Shown here piece after piece: positions 1 to 7,147 of a stretch of 33,186 nucleotides of DNA. Made by a program: the position numbers and the translations under genes. This stretch comes from JBGQOG01 sp052113705 (GTDB lineage: Bacteria > Pseudomonadota > Alphaproteobacteria > Rhodobacterales > Rhodobacteraceae). How positions within the stretch are numbered: position 1 is the stretch's first letter; each line of letters begins with the position of its first letter. The notes under the pieces are model-generated. The model was not told where the DNA came from, ran no database searches, and saw only the letters and a list, made by a program, of their open reading frames with translations. The stretch is from assembly GCF_052113705.1 (NCBI RefSeq), contig NZ_JBGQOG010000033.1, positions 1 to 33,186 on the forward strand. The letters run 5' to 3'.

Positions 1-333
1 ATGAAGCCCGCCATCCTGGTCTCCCGCTGCCTTGCGGAAGCTTACCACAGAACAGCGTTTTCACACAGCCTCGGCCGTTGGTTGCCAGTGACGAAGAGTA
101 TTTCACGACCCACGAGGTGACGAAGCCGGTGAGCTATGGTGAAACCCATATGGAATTGCATCGCATACGGCCTCTATGGTGAAAATTTGACACACAGCTG
201 TCCAGCATGCTAAGTAAAAAATAAATCTCACTTGGAGATAAAATTTAATGCGTGCCGGAATTTTTTTTAATACTAATTATTCAGGGCTGCTCAGAAGTCG
301 GATTGGGCAGCGGCGACGAGACCTCTCGGGTGG
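1..333. other. Gene-poor left edge
   Basis: I see no gene I can support here. The stretch contains a 22-bp sequence (56-77) that recurs inverted near the right end. From about 170 the base composition becomes markedly AT-rich. CTATGGTGAAA occurs twice (133-143 and 172-182). A very short frame opens at ATG 248 behind a GGAG and stops after about 34 codons. It could be a leader or the broken start of the frame that follows. Confidence 0.5.
56..77 (+). repeat. Left copy of 22-bp repeat shared with right edge
   Basis: This 22-mer matches the reverse complement of 33109-33130 at 21 of 22 positions (CACACAGCCTCGGCCG core). At the right edge it runs straight into repeat B. Here it is separated from repeat B (1012-1082) by 934 bp, so the two parts look like one element split by an insertion. 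Confidence 0.6.
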
Positions 334-705
334 TTGCGGCCTTTTCAGTTGAACATGCCTTGCCGTTATCAGGCCTCGAGGCAGCAGTATCCTCCGGTCA
401 CGATACTTAAAAAAAATGAAATTTGCGTTATTAGTCTCAAATATTCAGATCTTCGAAAGATAAACAGATCTGTTTCAGGTGGTCAGTTTATCAAATATGG
501 AGACTTCGACGTCGATAAAGCTGTGGCATTGGTTTCATGGCCAAATGGTAGAAAATTCGCGCTAAACACATTTGACATGTATTGGAATTTTGTTCGGGAT
601 CCGGCGCAGGCAGATGATGATACTTTCCGAAGTATTTTCAATTCAATAGTTGGCTCTGCTAGCTCTGAAGAATGTGTCGCCATTCAACCAAAGTATTATT
701 ATTAA
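334..705 (+). CDS. Hypothetical protein, AT-rich orphan frame
   Basis: I do not recognise this protein of up to 123 residues. The frame opens with TTG at 334. The first ATG is at 355 and would give 116 residues. Neither has a convincing ribosome site, so the start is uncertain. The product has no signal peptide, membrane segment or familiar motif. It is fairly rich in aromatic residues and ends in Tyr-Tyr-Tyr. Codon and base use are far more AT-rich than in every other gene of the window, which points to recent acquisition. It lies inside the putative insertion at 78-1011. An upstream frame starting at ATG 248 with a GGAG site stops at 352 in another phase, so this may be the frameshifted remainder of a longer gene. 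It could also be non-coding. Confidence 0.3.
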   Translation: MRPFQLNMPCRYQASRQQYPPVTILKKNEICVISLKYSDLRKINRSVSGGQFIKYGDFDVDKAVALVSWPNGRKFALNTFDMYWNFVRDPAQADDDTFRSIFNSIVGSASSEECVAIQPKYYY

Positions 706-907
706 TTTAATGATTTATATTGAATCACACAGATGAGGAAACCCCGCACCGGCAGCCGCATTGCGCGAAGCGGGAATAGATCGTGAAAGCCGCAAGCAGT
801 ACGAACATCTGGTTTTAGTGAAAATGCACGGCTGGCTGCCGAAGGTACTGGGAGCGCGGGAATGGCAGCTCACGCAGGATCGGGCGAGTAAGCCAAAGGT
901 CTGGAGC

Positions 908-1008
908 GTCCGCATCAGCGGCATTCGTCCCCGGATTTTGCTGCGCCAGGCCATGAGCGGCCGCTTCGGGGCAGCCGCACCTCAGCGCAGGCATGCTCTC
1001 GACCGGCA
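908..1008 (-). repeat. Dispersed repeat A, left copy
   Basis: The reverse complement of this stretch matches 31963-32062 at about 90 of 101 positions, including the long identical run around ATCCGGGGACGAATG. The two copies are inverted to each other, about 31 kb apart, and both lie outside convincing genes. This fits a dispersed intergenic repeat or a shared IS remnant. Reading frames that cross it are probably chance. Confidence 0.65.
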
Positions 1009-1011
1009 ATA

Positions 1012-1082
1012 GGCCGATCAGGTCCATACGTCGGCGCTGGCCTCAAGAAGGCTCGCCGCGCTGCCGCAGGGCCGCTTTGAGC
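1012..1082 (+). repeat. Dispersed repeat B, left copy
   Basis: It matches the minus strand of 33042-33113 with about seven substitutions and one 1-base gap, sharing the run GGCTCGCCGCGCTGCCGCA. It lies directly after repeat A and 56 bp beyond the 3' end of the restriction gene. The function is unknown; it looks like a dispersed intergenic repeat of this lineage. Confidence 0.65.
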
Positions 1083-1138
1083 AATTCTTCGGTCTTGGGT
1101 TGGGCTGACCGATGAGCATCACCATAAGGATCCGGTGT

Positions 1139-1978
1139 TCAGACCACCAGATCGAGCGGCAAATCCGCGATGTCGCGCAGCCTTTGGCCGTCGATCATGG
1201 TTTCCACCAGTTCCAGCGTTTCCCGCTCCTGTTCCTTCAGAACTTCGACCAGCTCCGGCAGCGCGAAGTGATAAACGCAATCAATGTCACCGGTGCCCAA
1301 GGCGATGGCGGCAATGCGGGAGGGGGTCGGCTCGGCGGTGACGGCGGCAATATGGGGCAGGCGGCCCTTGCGGTTCCGCACGAGGTTCAGCGCTTCCGAT
1401 CGGGTGTTCTGCACCCTGTCAGAGCGGATGGTCAGCTTGCAGCTGATTGAGGCATGCAGCGTGGCGCGGGCACCATTCGCCTGGCGCAGGGCTGTGCGGC
1501 GGGCCACAGTGTCATCGACCAGGAGCGCGTGGCGGTTGATCACGCTATCGGGCTCGGCTGCGCGGATCACCACCACGTCGGGTTTGATCAGATAGTCGGT
1601 TCCCAAAAGCGTCTTCAGTTCGCGGCTCTGGTGGGCCAGTATGCGCAGCTCGTCCAGATGCGCATATTGGTCAAACATCGCGATGGCGCGTCCCTTTTCT
1701 ACGGTGAACGTGCCGGGCCGCAGATGGCCAAGCTGTGCGAAGCAGTCGCGCAGGAAGTTCTGGCAGGCGCTTTCAAACATGGAACCGGCGGTTTGACCCG
1801 CAGGTTTCACCGCCAGATTTTGGCTGGTGCCGATCTTTGCCATCAACGCCGTGGCAATCTCGCGGCTCGGCCGATTGGCCACGTCAGCAATGCTCGGGAC
1901 GCCCTTGGTCTCGGTGATCGGTCCCGCCAGGCATTCGGCATGGAAGCGCCGCCGCGCCTCGGTCAGCCAGGCCTCCAT
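1139..1978 (-). CDS. Type II restriction endonuclease, NgoMIV family (predicted GCCGGC)
   Basis: Predicted to cut double-stranded DNA at the sequence methylated by the partner gene. The family residues are visible with the spacing known for NgoMIV: Glu69, Asp134 in Pro-Asp-Val-Val, then Ser179-Cys-Lys181, Arg185-Ser-Asp187-Arg188 and Glu195. In NgoMIV the corresponding Asp140, Lys187 and Glu201 form the Mg-binding centre, and Arg191, Asp193 and Arg194 read the bases. The K to R to D to R to E offsets here (+4, +6, +7, +14) are the same. Length is 279 residues against 286 for NgoMIV. I chose ATG 1978 because it lies one base after the methylase stop (TGA at 1982-1980), giving tight coupling; a longer frame from 2116 would run through the methylase gene. 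NgoMIV is a tetramer that cuts two sites together. Target identity is inferred, not shown. Confidence 0.88.
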   Translation of the reverse strand: MEAWLTEARRRFHAECLAGPITETKGVPSIADVANRPSREIATALMAKIGTSQNLAVKPAGQTAGSMFESACQNFLRDCFAQLGHLRPGTFTVEKGRAIAMFDQYAHLDELRILAHQSRELKTLLGTDYLIKPDVVVIRAAEPDSVINRHALLVDDTVARRTALRQANGARATLHASISCKLTIRSDRVQNTRSEALNLVRNRKGRLPHIAAVTAEPTPSRIAAIALGTGDIDCVYHFALPELVEVLKEQERETLELVETMIDGQRLRDIADLPLDLVV

Positions 1979-1979
1979 A

Positions 1980-2951
1980 TCAGGCAACCGCGTAAAGGCG
2001 GCGCGCGGTAATCGCCGATTGGATTTGCGCGGCAACCGCATGTGCCACCGGCGGCGGGAAAGCATTTCCGACCTGCCGATAGGCATTGGTCTTGCGGCCG
2101 GCAAACTGCCACTCATCCGGGAAGCCCTGCAACCGTGCCACCATGCGCACTGTCAACCGCGGCATGCCGTCGAAATCGGCCTCTGGTGCGGTCTCGGCAA
2201 GGGTCTTGCCATTCACACCAAGCGCTTCCCATGCGCGGCGCGCGCGGGTTGGTCCAAGGTCGGGGCCGCCATGCTTTTTGGAGCCTCCCACAATGGTCGG
2301 GGCAATTTCATCGGCCTGATCGCGCCAGGCATCGGCACCCGGCCAGCCGTTCGCCGCCATCAGGTCATGCAGGCGCTCGCCCACCGTCGGCGGCTGGATG
2401 CTGCGGCTTTTGGGCCATTCGAATTTATCTGCGTAGCGCTCATGGATCGCAACGATGGCCACACGCGGGCGCAGTTGCGACACGCCAAAATCAGAAGCGT
2501 TGAAAAGGTGCCATTCGACAAAACTGTAGCCCATGGCCTTTAGTTGGCTTTTCAGCTTCTGCCGGTAATCGTGGAAAACCGCATCGAGAAAACCGCGCAC
2601 ATTCTCCAGCATCACCGCCTTGGGGCGCACCTCATCCACAACACGCAAGGCCTGCGGAAACAGATCGCGCTCATCTTCGGCGCCGAGCTGCTTGCCCGCC
2701 TTTGAGAAAGGCGGGCAGGGGACCCCCCCGGCGACCAGATCCACCCCGGCATAGGGGCGGGCATCGAACTGCGTCAGATCGGATTGCAGCCCTTCAACGA
2801 CGTTCCACTGGGGCCTATTCAGGCGCAAAGTCTGACGGCACCAGCCATCTACCTCAACCAAGGCTTCATGGCCAAAGCCCGCCTGTTCAATGCCGAGCGC
2901 CTGGCCGCCTGCACCCGCACAAAGTTCAATTGAAGTCAGATTTCCTGACAT
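1980..2951 (-). CDS. DNA (cytosine-5) methyltransferase of the restriction-modification pair
   Basis: Transfers a methyl group from S-adenosylmethionine to C5 of cytosine in the recognition site, shielding host DNA from the downstream nuclease. All main m5C motifs are present in order: I (ELCAGAGG, 9-16), IV with catalytic Cys79 in GVPCPPFS, VI (ENV, 116-118), VIII (QLRPRV, 159-164), IX (around 263-281) and X (RQVGNAFPPP, 292-301). The target-recognition region is the stretch between VIII and IX, about 165-262. Length (323) is normal for the family. It is the first gene of a two-gene unit with the NgoMIV-like nuclease, so GCCGGC is the likely target. Methylase-first order lets protection build before nuclease. 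No controller gene is seen. Confidence 0.93.
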   Translation of the reverse strand: MSGNLTSIELCAGAGGQALGIEQAGFGHEALVEVDGWCRQTLRLNRPQWNVVEGLQSDLTQFDARPYAGVDLVAGGVPCPPFSKAGKQLGAEDERDLFPQALRVVDEVRPKAVMLENVRGFLDAVFHDYRQKLKSQLKAMGYSFVEWHLFNASDFGVSQLRPRVAIVAIHERYADKFEWPKSRSIQPPTVGERLHDLMAANGWPGADAWRDQADEIAPTIVGGSKKHGGPDLGPTRARRAWEALGVNGKTLAETAPEADFDGMPRLTVRMVARLQGFPDEWQFAGRKTNAYRQVGNAFPPPVAHAVAAQIQSAITARRLYAVA

Positions 2952-2978
2952 ATCCGTCCCGCCATATCATTGTGGTCC

Positions 2979-3008
2979 GATACAGCGGCAGCGAGAACAA
3001 AATGTCAA
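2979..3008 (-). promoter_or_regulatory. Candidate promoter of the restriction-modification operon
   Basis: On the minus strand a perfect TTGACA (3008-3003) is followed after 17-18 bases by CTGTAT/TGTATC, a poor but usable -10. Transcription would start near 2972, about 20 bases before the methylase ATG. Only the -35 is strong. Confidence 0.4.
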
Positions 3009-3101
3009 CGGCGGAGCGTTCAAAAGCGGCCGGTGTGACGCGGTGAAGGTGTGCAGTGCTCCGCCGGTTTGGCGCGATGCATGGCGGTATTGACGAAGCC
3101 A

Positions 3102-3121
3102 GAGCCGTTTGCAAACGGCTC
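3102..3121. repeat. Perfect 20-bp palindrome
   Basis: GAGCCGTTTGCAAACGGCTC equals its own reverse complement. There is no loop and no adjacent T-run, so it is not a normal terminator. It lies about 95 bp upstream of the candidate methylase promoter. An operator, a recombinase site or an insertion scar are all possible. Confidence 0.6.
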
Positions 3122-3421
3122 AAGGCGCTCTGACTCTTTGCTGCCAACAAGGGGTCGGTTTGCCGTTTCATGAAGGGCCCGCAACGAAAAATGACCAAAC
3201 TGTGTGGCCGATGTCTGAGGCCGGATTTCGCAGCGGTGGCGTTGTGGGAAATGCCGTGATGAGACGCAGCTGTGCGGGTGGCGCTTGGGCAGGTCAAAAC
3301 CGCCAACCAATCTGGCTGATTCTAGGGTCCACGCCCTTTCCAACTCATTGAAAACAAGTGCGGGGGCGATTGGACGCTTGGTCCACGTGCGCGTTGTTTT
3401 TATTGTATTTTTGGGGAATTC

Positions 3422-3497
3422 TGGTAGGCCCGGAGGGACTCGAACCCCCAACCAAGGCGTTATGAGCGCCCGGCTCTAACCATTGAGCTACAGGCCC
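3422..3497 (-). tRNA. tRNA-Ile(CAU), the tilS-dependent isoleucine tRNA
   Basis: A full 76-nt cloverleaf is visible on the minus strand: acceptor GGGCCTG paired with CGGGCCT, D arm TAGCTCAATGGTTAGAGC, anticodon CAT at 3464-3462 and T loop TTCGAGT. The CCA end is encoded. The anticodon alone could be Met, but the loop context (CTCATAA) and the acceptor resemble the minor isoleucine tRNA, whose C34 is converted to lysidine by TilS to read AUA. It lacks initiator-tRNA features. The 3' end faces the restriction-modification region, so this tRNA is a candidate attachment site for that block. I see no second copy of its 3' end inside the window; it would have to lie left of base 1. Confidence 0.95.
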
Positions 3498-3543
3498 AGC
3501 TCGCGGCCCGTGTTAGGCAAGCGGGGGGCGCTGGTCAAGCAAA

Positions 3544-3567
3544 AGCGGCCGGATTGCTCCGGCCGCT
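3544..3567 (-). terminator. Intrinsic terminator of the PRC-barrel-like gene
   Basis: A perfect 10-bp stem (AGCGGCCGGA with TCCGGCCGCT) and a TTGC loop lie 20 bp past the stop codon of the minus-strand gene. On that strand the stem is followed by CTTTTGC. Confidence 0.8.
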
Positions 3568-3587
3568 CGCAGCGCAAGGCGCGGGGA

Positions 3588-4031
3588 TCAGTTCAGCACG
3601 GTCAGCGTGTTGAATTGCTGGTCGGCTTTGCTCAGAATGGTGCTGGCGTCCAGCGACACCATCAGCGCATCTTCACCCATATTGGCGACTTCGGTCCCGT
3701 CCATCTGAACTTCACGGTCGTTGTCCAGACGGAAGATCACTTTGGTCAGCGACATCGAATCGACATCAGTGTCCGACGAGGTCACGGTGCCGATCTTGAT
3801 GCCGTCCGACGAGTAGACCGGGAAGCCGACAAACGGGCCGGGGGCCAGGGTCACGTCGGTCGCCAGATTGGAGGTCTCCGATTTCACCTCGGAGTTCTTG
3901 GCCTGCTCAACCGAGATCTGCAGGTTTTCCGGAACGATGGCCGGCGCATTGGCCAGTTCTGCCGAGGCGATGGAACCGGCACCCAGAGCGATAGCCGAGG
4001 TCAGAAAAGCGGTTTTGATAAAGCTGTTCAT
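3588..4031 (-). CDS. Exported PRC-barrel-like protein
   Basis: A 147-residue protein with a clear Sec signal peptide (charged start, hydrophobic stretch about 7-22, likely cleavage after Ala-Ser-Ala around 24). The middle (about 68-105) has a beta-rich pattern of the PRC-barrel type: GFPVYSSDGIKIGTV, then a predicted strand ending in FRLD. It is therefore probably a small periplasmic protein. PRC-barrel domains often bind metal-free cofactors or partner proteins, but no specific role can be given here. It stands alone between the tRNA and purM, divergent from purM, with its own terminator. Family assignment is from pattern, not search. Confidence 0.6.
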   Translation of the reverse strand: MNSFIKTAFLTSAIALGAGSIASAELANAPAIVPENLQISVEQAKNSEVKSETSNLATDVTLAPGPFVGFPVYSSDGIKIGTVTSSDTDVDSMSLTKVIFRLDNDREVQMDGTEVANMGEDALMVSLDASTILSKADQQFNTLTVLN

Positions 4032-4202
4032 GGCGTTTCCTTCATGGTTGCGATCGTCTTGCGATCTTCACAGGGACAACGCCGCATGACGGATTCCCGT
4101 TCCCGGCAATCTGCTTCACGTTGCTGTCAGCGCGGCTTTGGTCTATCGGGGGGAAAATGCGCCCGTCTGGCGGGGGGCGCGCTCGCGGTCCTGGAGGCGA
4201 TG

Positions 4203-5243
4203 ATGACGAAGAACGGTTTGACCTATGCCGATGCCGGTGTGGATATTGATGCAGGCAATGCGCTGGTCGAGCGGATCAAGCCCGCGGCCAAACGCACGCA
4301 GCGCCCCGGCACCATGTCGGGTCTGGGCGGTTTTGGCGCCCTCTTTGATCTGAAGGGTGCGGGCTACACCGACCCGATCCTCGTGGCGGCCACCGATGGT
4401 GTGGGCACCAAGCTGCGCATCGCCATCGACACCGGCAATGTCGACACGATCGGCATTGATCTGGTGGCCATGTGCGTCAACGATCTGGTCTGTCAGGGGG
4501 CCGAGCCGCTTTTCTTCCTCGACTATTTCGCCACCGGCAAACTCAATGTCGATGAGGCCACCCGCATCATCAACGGCATTGCCGAGGGCTGCGCGCAATC
4601 GGGCTGTGCGCTGATCGGCGGCGAGACCGCCGAGATGCCGGGCATGTATCATCAGGGCGATTTCGATCTGGCAGGCTTTGCCGTCGGCGCGATGGAGCGC
4701 GGCGCGGATCTGCCCGCGGGCGTGGTGGCGGGCGATGTGCTGCTGGGCCTCGGCTCGAACGGGGTGCATTCGAACGGCTATTCCTTCGTGCGCAAAGTGG
4801 TTGAGCTGTCGGGCCTCGGCTGGGATGCCGCCTCGCCGTTCAGCGAAGGCGATCTTGGCGCGGCACTGCTGGCGCCCACCCGGCTTTATGTGAAACAGGC
4901 GTTGGCGGCGGTGCGGGCGGGGGGCGTGCATGCGCTGGCCCATATCACCGGCGGCGGTCTGACCGAGAACCTGCCGCGCGTGCTGCCCGAGGGGCTCGGT
5001 GCCGAAATCAACCTCTCCAGCTGGCAGCTGCCGCCGGTGTTCCGCTGGCTGGCGGAAACCGCGAATATGGCCGAGCCTGAACTCCTGAAAACCTTCAACT
5101 GCGGCATCGGTATGATCCTGGCGGTCTCGGCCGACCGTGCCGAGGCGCTGAAGGCGCTGCTGGAGGCCGAAGGCGAGACGGTGACGGTGATGGGCAGCGT
5201 GATCGAAGGGCAGGGCGTGGCCTATACGGGGGCGCTTTTGTGA
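4203..5243 (+). CDS. purM: Phosphoribosylformylglycinamidine cyclo-ligase (AIR synthetase)
   Basis: Fifth step of purine synthesis: ATP-driven ring closure of formylglycinamidine ribonucleotide to aminoimidazole ribonucleotide in the cytoplasm. The 346-residue length matches E. coli PurM. Recognisable blocks are RPGTMSGLGGFG near 34-45, the nucleotide-site DGVGTK (65-70), the MCVNDLVCQGAEPLFFLDY segment, IGGETAEMPGMY, and LGSNGVHSNGYS. A longer frame starts at 3483 but its first part is a shadow crossing the tRNA and the divergent gene. GGAGG at 4193-4197 is five bases from ATG 4203 and only two from ATG 4200, so 4203 is preferred. The stop overlaps the purN start by four bases, so the pair is co-translated. 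Confidence 0.96.
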   Translation: MTKNGLTYADAGVDIDAGNALVERIKPAAKRTQRPGTMSGLGGFGALFDLKGAGYTDPILVAATDGVGTKLRIAIDTGNVDTIGIDLVAMCVNDLVCQGAEPLFFLDYFATGKLNVDEATRIINGIAEGCAQSGCALIGGETAEMPGMYHQGDFDLAGFAVGAMERGADLPAGVVAGDVLLGLGSNGVHSNGYSFVRKVVELSGLGWDAASPFSEGDLGAALLAPTRLYVKQALAAVRAGGVHALAHITGGGLTENLPRVLPEGLGAEINLSSWQLPPVFRWLAETANMAEPELLKTFNCGIGMILAVSADRAEALKALLEAEGETVTVMGSVIEGQGVAYTGALL

Positions 5244-5830
5244 AACGCGTCGCCCTGCTGATTTCGGGGGGCGGCTCCAACATGCTGCGGCTGGTGGAGA
5301 GCATGACGGGCGATCATCCGGCGCGCGCCGTGCTCGTTGCCTCCAATGATCCCCATGCGGGCGGCCTGAGCAAGGCCGCCGCCTTGGGCGTGCCCACGGT
5401 GGCGGTGGATCACAAACCCTTTGGCAAGGACCGCGCGGCCTTTGAGGCGGAACTGCTGAAGCCGATCCTCGCGGCAGAGCCTGATGTGGTCTGCCTGTGC
5501 GGCTTCATGCGGGTGCTGACCCCGGATTTCGTTGGGCGCTTTGCCGGGCGGATGCTGAACATCCACCCCTCGCTCTTGCCGAAATACCCCGGTCTGCACA
5601 CGCATCAGCGCGCGCTCGATGCGGGCGATGCCGAGGCGGGCTGCACGGTGCATGAGGTGACGCCGGTGCTGGACGATGGCCCGTTGCTGGGGCAGGCGCG
5701 GGTGCCGGTGCTGGCGGGGGACGATGCGGCAACGCTGGCCGCGCGGGTGCTGGCGATGGAGCATCAGCTTTACCCGGCGGTGCTGCGGCGCTTTGTGGCG
5801 GGGGACAAGACCCCGGTCTGGCTGGGCTGA
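5240..5830 (+). CDS. purN: Phosphoribosylglycinamide formyltransferase (GAR transformylase)
   Basis: Third step of purine synthesis: transfers formyl from 10-formyltetrahydrofolate to glycinamide ribonucleotide. Phosphate-binding ISGGGSNM is at 9-15. The catalytic group is Asn107-Ile-His109 in the NIHPSLLPKYPGLHTHQ block and Asp145 in the LDDGP block. These match Asn106, His108 and Asp144 of E. coli PurN. It starts with GTG in the sequence GTGA that is also the purM stop, a four-base overlap. Length (196) is close to the usual 190-215. There is no sign of the folate-independent PurT type. Confidence 0.96.
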   Translation: MKRVALLISGGGSNMLRLVESMTGDHPARAVLVASNDPHAGGLSKAAALGVPTVAVDHKPFGKDRAAFEAELLKPILAAEPDVVCLCGFMRVLTPDFVGRFAGRMLNIHPSLLPKYPGLHTHQRALDAGDAEAGCTVHEVTPVLDDGPLLGQARVPVLAGDDAATLAARVLAMEHQLYPAVLRRFVAGDKTPVWLG

Positions 5831-5899
5831 AGGGTCTGGCTGGGCCTAAGTCTGGCGGGGCTGAAGTCTGGAAGTCTGGGGGGCTGAACTCTGGGGGGC
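5823..5899 (+). repeat. Degenerate short tandem repeat after purN
   Basis: Units built on GGCTGAAGTCTGG recur four to five times with changes and unequal spacing, starting at the last codons of purN and running to the hairpin at 5893. The pattern looks like slippage copies of the purN tail (CTGGGCTGA). Confidence 0.55.
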
Positions 5900-5908
5900 T
5901 TGCCCCCC
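5893..5908 (+). terminator. Hairpin after purMN
   Basis: GGGGGGC and GCCCCCC flank a two-base gap (TT), giving a strong short stem in practice closed by four bases. No T-run follows. It is the best candidate for the end of the purMN transcript. Confidence 0.45.
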
Positions 5909-5963
5909 GCGCCGCTCTCGCCGCGGCCTGTCGGGCGGTGTGGGCAAACCTGCTGGCGGGCCT

Positions 5964-6971
5964 TCAGGCGCCGAGCAGTTTGCCCTCATAGCCTGCCAGG
6001 CAGGGGCGGGCGGCGGGGCGCAAGGCCCCCGGCGTCAGCAATTCCGGAAAGATCGTCATCACCTCGCGCCGTGCCGCCTCGGGCAGTGCCGACATGGCCA
6101 TGTCGCCCAGATAGAGGCTCTCGGTCAGCATGCCATCCGCTTCGATCACTTCGTGGCGGTCCAGCGCCAGATGCAGGTATTCCACCTGCGGCACCGGGAT
6201 GATCTGCACCCGCTCCCCATCCACCAGATGCCGCGCGGCCACCAGAACCTCGGGCAGGCCGAACCACAGCTGCGCCCGCCAGTCGCGGATCAGGATGCGG
6301 TGCTGTTGCGAAACGCGCAGCGCCGCCCGGTTGCCAAAGGTACCTGCCGCAATCGTCACTGGGGCCAGCGGTCCGATCCCCGCCACCTGCCGCCGCCCGA
6401 TCCAGCGGATGCGCTGCAGCCCGTGGTCGCGCGTCCAGATCTTGTCGCCAATGCGCAGATCCTCAACCGCCGTGCTGCCCGCGCCGGTGCGGATCTGCAC
6501 CCCCGGCGTGAAACAGACCGTCGCCGGCGGCGAGGTTTCCAGCCCGGCAAACGGCAGCCGCTCTTCGCGGTGCGGGTTCTCGCCCGGCCCATATTGCAGG
6601 CTGGTGTCGTTGATCCCGTTCAGATCAATCACGAAACCCGAGGGGTTGGTGAAGATCATATGGGTCGAGGAAGAGGCGCGGCCCTGAAACTGATCGTCCT
6701 GCGGGTTCAGCTGTGTCGCCACGAGCTGATTGTCGGGATAGCTGTAGATCGAGACCCATTGGCCGTTCTGAAACGCGGTCTGTCCGTTGTTCACCTGAGA
6801 CACCACGATGCGGAACGTGTCACTGGCCGAGCCCAGTGTGGTCACCCCACCGAGATTCACCTGCATTCCGTTCGCATTGCCCTTGGAACTCACCGAGGTG
6901 TAACGCGCAATTTGGTTCCCTTGCAGGAACAGCTCGACTGTGGCCATCTGTACCGGCTCTGTTTGCGGCAT
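5964..6971 (-). CDS. Hint-domain (Hedgehog/intein-type) protein
   Basis: A 335-residue protein with a C-terminal Hint module of the kind abundant in Rhodobacterales. The module begins at Cys153 in CFTPGVQIRTG and continues with VEDLRIGDKIWTRDHGLQRIRWIG. It holds the conserved SQQHRIL block (His224) and ends with the HEVIEADGMLTES block (His273). Cys as first residue fits N-S acyl shift chemistry, so self-cleavage is possible but unproven. Residues 1-150 are polar and beta-rich (Gly, Asn, Ser, Thr) without a Sec signal, so export, if any, would use another route. No homing-endonuclease insert is seen. ATG 6971 is used; ATG 6947 is an alternative, and neither has a strong ribosome site. It is divergent from rnd. 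Confidence 0.75.
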   Translation of the reverse strand: MPQTEPVQMATVELFLQGNQIARYTSVSSKGNANGMQVNLGGVTTLGSASDTFRIVVSQVNNGQTAFQNGQWVSIYSYPDNQLVATQLNPQDDQFQGRASSSTHMIFTNPSGFVIDLNGINDTSLQYGPGENPHREERLPFAGLETSPPATVCFTPGVQIRTGAGSTAVEDLRIGDKIWTRDHGLQRIRWIGRRQVAGIGPLAPVTIAAGTFGNRAALRVSQQHRILIRDWRAQLWFGLPEVLVAARHLVDGERVQIIPVPQVEYLHLALDRHEVIEADGMLTESLYLGDMAMSALPEAARREVMTIFPELLTPGALRPAARPCLAGYEGKLLGA

Positions 6972-7147
6972 TGGCTGCCGCTGTTGGGGAATTTTGCCTC
7001 AGCGCTAAACCTATACGAAAGTCGGGGGATTGGGTAGAGGATGCGGCGCTCTTTTCTTTCTGGCTTGACTTACATATGAAGGACGCACGCGGGATGAACC
7101 CGCACCTTCCCCCGGACCTGGTTCCGGGCAGAGCACAGCGAGATGCG

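Larger units (their letters stand above)
78..1011. mobile_element. Possible 934-bp insertion splitting a dispersed repeat
   Basis: Near the right edge, on the minus strand, the 22-mer and repeat B are continuous (33130 down to 33042). Here the same two parts, in the same order, are separated by this segment. GGCCG is present on both sides (73-77 and 1012-1016), as a 5-bp target duplication would give. TTGCCAGT (82-89) and the inverse of ACCGGCAA (1002-1009) form a weak inverted match close to the two ends. The segment holds an AT-rich orphan frame and an inverted copy of repeat A. No transposase is visible, so it would be a non-autonomous element or a recombination product. A deletion or rearrangement could give the same picture. 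Confidence 0.3.
2952..3421. other. Intergenic region between methylase and tRNA
   Basis: I find no gene I trust in these 470 bases; the open frames on both strands lack ribosome sites and family motifs. It contains the candidate methylase promoter (2979-3008) and a perfect 20-bp palindrome (3102-3121). It lies directly beyond the 3' end of the tRNA, the usual place for an integrated element to begin. Confidence 0.5.

Noticed and set aside
761..1012. 83-codon frame on the plus strand
   Set aside because: Its second half is repeat A and there is no ribosome site. The first half looks faintly protein-like but I cannot place it.
1139..2951. Avoidance of GCCGGC sites as proof of specificity
   Set aside because: Several sites were seen by eye and no count was made, so no claim is possible.
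3483..4199. Long N-terminal extension of purM
   Set aside because: It crosses the tRNA and the divergent gene; PurM length and the ribosome site fit a start at 4203.
4032..4199. A purine riboswitch or PurR operator before purM
   Set aside because: No convincing aptamer or palindromic operator was seen in the gap.
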